In this document: positions 1-64,000 of the stretch, piece by piece
How the letters are laid out: each line of letters begins with the position of its first letter
Position numbering within the stretch: position 1 is the stretch's first letter
Source: Lumbricus rubellus
Taxonomy: Eukaryota > Annelida > Clitellata > Crassiclitellata > Lumbricidae
Assembly: GCA_945859605.1 (NCBI GenBank)
Contig: OX243819.1
Location: forward strand, 1,082,361 to 1,146,360
Direction of reading: 5' to 3'
Length of the DNA: 64,000 nt
Notes under the pieces: generated by a model
What the model was told of the DNA's origin: nothing
Database searches by the model: none
What the model saw: the letters and a program-made list of their open reading frames with translations, nothing else
Translations under genes and position numbers: made by a program

Positions 1-219
1 ACAAGCTGTTTAAATATCCACATAATTATAAGCAAATCTGAGAAAAATACAACTTCTCCTACACACAATACAGAAGGATTTTGCATAAAATATTAAATAT
101 CTTCAACATTCGATGTGAGTTGTGTAAACAATAAGTTATCTTGATCTCTTCAACAACTAGCTCACGTCGCATGAACATTGTGCTAAATAATCTTCATTAT
201 GTCAGAAGATGATGCCTAC

Positions 220-39393
<39,174 letters not shown>

Positions 39394-42161
39394 GGGGGCT
39401 ATTATGTTGTAAAGATTCCGTGAAAAGTAATTTAGTAATGTGACGCAGAAGACTCCGTAGGTACAGACGCCGTTTATGAATGGATGTCGTAAAGCAGAGT
39501 CCGGTAAACCCCACCACCGCTCGTATAATGCCAGTGCCAGCCCCAAGCGTGGGAAAAGAAGCAGGACGACAATAAACCATTTCTGATATGACGCATTGTC
39601 GATAGACAGCAACAAGCAGAGGCTGGTCTGACGTCTCTCTCTCTCTCTCTCTGTGTTTTGCCAATCGATCATTGTTGGCATTCATCGCGATTTTACTCGA
39701 TCATCGGATCGATGTCTCAGGTCTCATGTCAACGGCGCTATAGAAGGCTTTTTAGAAACTGCCAAAAAATCTCGCGTCTTTCCTTCGGCCACTCGTTCGT
39801 CCCACCCCCAACTCTCCGCCCAGGTCTCCGCCCATGCTCTACACGATGAATCGAAAATCCGATCTCTCTTAAGGGCGTCAATACTGACTCCGATTAAAAT
39901 TCTATTTCTAACGTCATCTAAAATAATATAGGATATCTCTCCCCATTCTTTGAGCTCTAAACTCCAAGAAGAGCATATTTCCCCTCCCCGCTCTAAACTC
40001 TAAACAGAGCATATCCCCCCACTCTAAACTCTAAACCGAGCATATTTCCCCACCCCCCGCTCTAAACTCTAAACAGAGCATATTTCCCCTCCCCGCTCTA
40101 AAAAGAGCATATTCCCCCCGCGCTCTAAACTCTAAACAGAGCATATTTCCCCTCCGCGCTCTAAACTCTAAACAGAGCATATTTCCCCTCCGCACTCTAA
40201 ACTCTAAACAGAGCATATTTCCCCTCCGCGCTCTAAACTCTAAACAGAGCATATTTCCCCTCCGCGCTCTAAACTCTAAACAGAGCATATTTCTCCTCCG
40301 CGCTCTAAACTCTAAACAGAGCATATTCCCCTCCGCGCTCTAAACTCTAAACAGAGCATATTTTCCCTCCGCGCTCTAAACTTTAAACAGAGCATATTCC
40401 CCCTCCGCGCTCTAAACTCTAAACAGAGCATATTCCCCCTCCGCGCTCTAAACTCTAAACAGAGCATATTCCCCCTCCGCGCTCTAAACTCTAAACAGAG
40501 CATATTTTCCCTCCGCGCTCTTAACTCTAAACAGAGCATATTCCCCCTTCGCGCTCTAAACTCTAAACAGAGCCTATTTCCCCTCCGCGATCTAAACTCT
40601 AAACAGAGCATATTTCCCCTCCGCGCTCTAAACTCTAAACAGAGCATATTCCCCCTCCGCGCTCTAAACTCTAAACAGAGCATATTTCCCCTCCGCGCTC
40701 TAAACTCTAAACAGAGCATATTCCCCCTCCGCGCTCTAAACTCTAAACAGAGCATATTCCCACCGCTCTAAACTCTAAACAGAGCATATTTCCCCTCCCG
40801 CTCTATACTCTAAACAGAGCATATTTCCTCCCGCTCTAAACTCTAAACAGAGCATGTTTCCCCCGCCGCAAAATTAAGTTTCCAAACAGCGATAGGCAAA
40901 CACGCACCACAAATATGCATTAGGCCTACCATCATTTGCTCAGTTTACAGTACGTTGGAGTCGACAATAGTTTGTCCTGAGAATCGGGTCATAGCTTCGA
41001 GAATATTAAACGGTTGTCAATGTATATCGATTTCTGCTTTCGAATGATTTTTATTTAAATTGCAGGCTTCAGTCGTCTTCAGGTTTGGTCTAGATTGATC
41101 CTGAAATTGACAACGACGATAGTCGTTTGCATAACAAAAAGATAAAATAATTTATGATTTCACGGAGAAGTGGATCTGCAAGACTAGTGTCCGGACGAAT
41201 GCCTTAGGTTTTTCATAGGCTCGCAAAGGTATTCAGGATTGCATCGCGCATATCGATAATGTTTTTCTTGTGATGGCTATGGCTATAAAATGGAACTATC
41301 TGTGACTACCCAATAGTACACATAGGCCTATTATCTCGAGTAATTAAAGATTGGCTGTTTTAATGCACAGGAATGGTTTAATACATAGGAAAGAAGGAAT
41401 TTAACAGGAAGCGGAATGTAATGACTGTTAGCCGTTGATTAAAAAACGACTCAATCGGCCAAGTTGCCTAATTAAAATCACTTTCTTTACAAGCAAGAAA
41501 TCAAGCAATTTATTACTGAAACGTTTCACAGCATTGCTCAAACCGGTGAATGTCTTCTATATGAAATCAATCCGTAAATTCGTTCCGTTTTCATTTCTGT
41601 TTTTCGGACTAATATTTACCTAACCGATCGTAAGAAGATTATATCCTGTACTATGATTCAAGTCTACTCGATTCCTTTTTAACAAAAACACATTCATATG
41701 ATGATTGATGAACCGCAGGCGGTAAATAGCTGTCAGAGTTGACACAGAGGGTAGATTTAGATACTTTTATGTGCATGATAAGCTTACACATGGTTATTAT
41801 TCAAAGAAATTAATCAACTGTGAAGGCACTCGACACCATGGAAAATCATTGTATTGTATCTTACCAATTTATGCAGCAAGAGCCTTGCAGAAGCGCTCGT
41901 AGTGCGTGCATCCACGAGAGAAATGACATGTTTTGAAATGAGCGAAAGATGAGGAAAGACTACCAAAGAGGATTGAGGTAAAATCAGATTAAAATAAGAT
42001 ACACAACTTGCAAAAGCATTAAGAATATCAGATTAAATAAGATACACAACGTGCAAAAGCATTTCCACATTAAAATTACAAAAGAATAATAAACTAATAA
42101 TGTCAATAGCAACTTCTGATACGAAGTTCAACTGCAACTAGCGGTGAACTGTTCATTCAAT
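39394..42161. other. Intergenic region between gene A and gene B
   Basis: Holds the 36-bp minisatellite (39953-40862) and otherwise AT-rich DNA. The gene A 3' UTR must lie at its right end; minus-strand AATAAA at 41509-41514 is one candidate signal. I could not identify a gene B promoter. Confidence 0.5.
39953..40862. repeat. 36-bp minisatellite between the two genes
   Basis: About 24 copies of a unit GCTCTAAACTCTAAACAGAG followed by CATATTTCCCCTCCGC. Thirty-six is a multiple of 3, so the minus strand reads as a 12-residue repeat (MLCLEFRARRGN), an arithmetical by-product and not a gene. It lies in the 2.8-kb interval between the gene A stop and the gene B start. Confidence 0.92.
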
Positions 42162-62546
<20,385 letters not shown>

Positions 62547-62719
62547 CTACAAAGAAACACCACTGCATGGTGATCTCATGGGTTTACAAATTGTGCAGTT
62601 GACAATAATATTACTATGTAAAGATAAACAGCTTCCTGTAGTCCTATTGTAGAGATTTTGCACTGTGTGGGTGTCTGTATGTGTGTCTGCCCTGCTCTGT
62701 ATCTCTGCCTGTACCTATA

Positions 62720-63092
62720 CCTTCAGCCTATCTACATCTTCAGCACATCTACATCTTCAGCACATCTACATCTTCAGCACATCTACATCTTCAGCACATC
62801 TACATCTTCAGCACATCTACATCTTCAGCACATCTACATCTTCAGCACATCTACATCTTCAGCACATCTACATCTTCAGCACATCTACATCTTCAGCACA
62901 TCTACTTGCTCAGCATACCTAGCCTATAGCCTACTTCTACATCTTCAGCGCATCTAGCCTACGCCGCCTATAGCCCACATCTACATCTTCAGCGCATCTA
63001 GCCTACGCCGCCTACAGCCCACATCTACATCTTCAGCACATCTACATCTTCAGCACATCTACATCTTCAGCACATCTACATCTTCAGCACAC
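62720..63092. repeat. 17-bp tandem repeat
   Basis: Unit ACATCTACATCTTCAGC, about ten perfect copies to 62905, then diverged copies and a perfect stretch to 63092. Since 17 is not a multiple of 3, all three plus frames read the same repeating peptide. It lies just before the LTR-like TATA box at 63100. Confidence 0.9.
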
Positions 63093-63094
63093 AT

Positions 63095-64000
63095 ACAGGG
63101 TATATAAGTCCGCTCGTACGCTTGCTCGGGGCAGACGAATGGCCTGGTGAAGAACGCCTAAACCGCGTAGTAGTCAGGCTAAATGATCTGGCTTGACGGA
63201 CGGTAAAACGTTCGTTGAGTGATACTGTTGTAGAGGGGGTAAATCCTGGTCTGTGCCTCGAGAAGAACATCGGCCTCTTCAGGTATCCCTCTACAGGACT
63301 GGGGTTCGGTGCCTGACTACCGTAACCTAGCTGACGGACAAAGCTGCTTCGACGCTCGGACTCTTGCGCTGCAGTAGTCGCTGCTACTGACATTCCGATC
63401 TGTTGCTGCTGTCTGACATTTCACTTTCTGCTGCAACTGACTTTCCGAATCTGGGCGCTATATCAATTACTGTTCTCTGATCGTGGCGCTACATAAATCG
63501 TGCTGTGAAATCTGTGATTCTTCCATAAACTGTGATTCTTCAATAAACTGTGATTCTTCAATAAAACGTGTTCAAGCCTAGTCGGCTAATCTTTAGTCTA
63601 CCGCTAAAGTGGACTCCGCGGACTGCAAGGGTACCTGACGACAGGGGTTGGTACTGGTCATCCTGGGTCTTCGCCCAGCCCCCGTTCTCCACAAACTGGT
63701 CCCCGGAAGTGGGGTGTGACTGAAAAATTCGTTGGACTGCTTCAAACTGCTTCCAGAATTCGCAGCACTTCTACGACCCCGGTGAAATTTCGACAGAACA
63801 GCAGCAATGTGGAACTCAGTGTTTGGTGGAACGGACGGAAATGCTGCTGACTTCCCAACGACTTCTTCACCCGCCGCTGGACGAGGAAGGGACGTTTTGG
63901 TCGACTACGAAGTCGAGTCCAGCCGTTTCCTCGAGAAAATCGACTTCGACGATGCGCCGAAGAAGGATCGCAAAGCTATGCTGATTGCGGAAAGAGACGT
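63095..64000 (+). mobile_element. Probable LTR retroelement 5' end (cut by window edge)
   Basis: A TATA box (GTATATAAG, about 63100) and three AATAAA-like signals in direct repeats (CTGTGATTCTTCAATAAA, 63510-63565) precede TGGTCCCCGGAAGTGGGG at 63697, which looks like a primer binding site after an LTR ending CCACA. An ORF starts at 63807 (MWNSVFGGTDGNAADF) and stays open to the window edge, with a gag-like position. The LTR start is not resolved and no family motif is visible yet. Confidence 0.5.

Noticed and set aside
40031..40755. Repeat ORFs MLCLEFRARRGN on the minus strand
   Set aside because: A 36-bp unit is a multiple of three, so any stop-free unit stays open. No start context, splice link or non-repeat flank supports a gene.

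Overview
The window is eukaryotic, probably from a marine invertebrate. It has many short exons with GT-AG introns, almost all in compatible phases, in AT-rich DNA crowded with LINE remnants, DNA transposons, an LTR element, minisatellites and trinucleotide arrays. The octamer TAGGCCTA occurs at least 30 times where about one is expected. The module repertoire (MAM, CUB, kringle, LDL-receptor class A, PAN/apple) fits a deuterostome such as an echinoderm, but the species cannot be fixed from the sequence.

The main content is two head-to-tail paralogous genes, both on the minus strand and both cut by a window edge. Each encodes a DEG/ENaC (amiloride-sensitive sodium channel family) subunit whose extracellular part carries a very large tandem array of adhesion-type modules. 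Gene B (exons from about 39393 leftwards past position 220) has the channel N-terminus with the HG gating motif, the first membrane helix and the FPTVTICNQNPFR motif. It then runs PAN, MAM1, kringle, LDLa, MAM2, MAM3 (with CUB), MAM4, MAM5 and MAM6 (with CUB), and continues off the left edge. Gene A (62546 to 42162) enters from the right in MAM3 and runs MAM4, MAM5, MAM6 (with CUB) and MAM7 (with kringle). It then gives the rest of the channel: finger/palm exons, the Cys-rich wall, a helix-rich insertion of about 500 residues at the knuckle position, the pre-TM2 strand, TM2 with a GGS selectivity filter, and a short cytoplasmic tail ending at 42162.

Together the two partial genes describe one complete architecture of roughly 2,700 residues. 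About 1,700 residues of modules are inserted into the channel finger domain, and about 500 residues between the last two palm strands. CUB and kringle exons lie between the two exons that encode the halves of a MAM domain, so domains are nested inside domains. I know of no characterised DEG/ENaC protein built like this. It is the strongest candidate here for an undescribed system: a mechanically tethered or matrix- or protease-sensing cation channel.

The rest is mobile and repetitive DNA. There is a 4.2-kb LTR element with nearly identical 444-bp LTRs and no reverse transcriptase (3383-7618), and a decayed RTE-type LINE (13393-15331). A mariner-like element with long terminal inverted repeats lies 28 bp from a splice acceptor (16467-17671). 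There are two TTAA-flanked piggyBac-like elements (20592-21800, 38390-39313) and four hAT-like elements with 8-bp target duplications (30631-31859, 35259-35724, 53916-54291, 56658-56989). Several LINE 3' ends carry or abut microsatellites. Minisatellites have 81-, 36-, 132- and 17-bp units. No tRNA, rRNA or CRISPR was seen.
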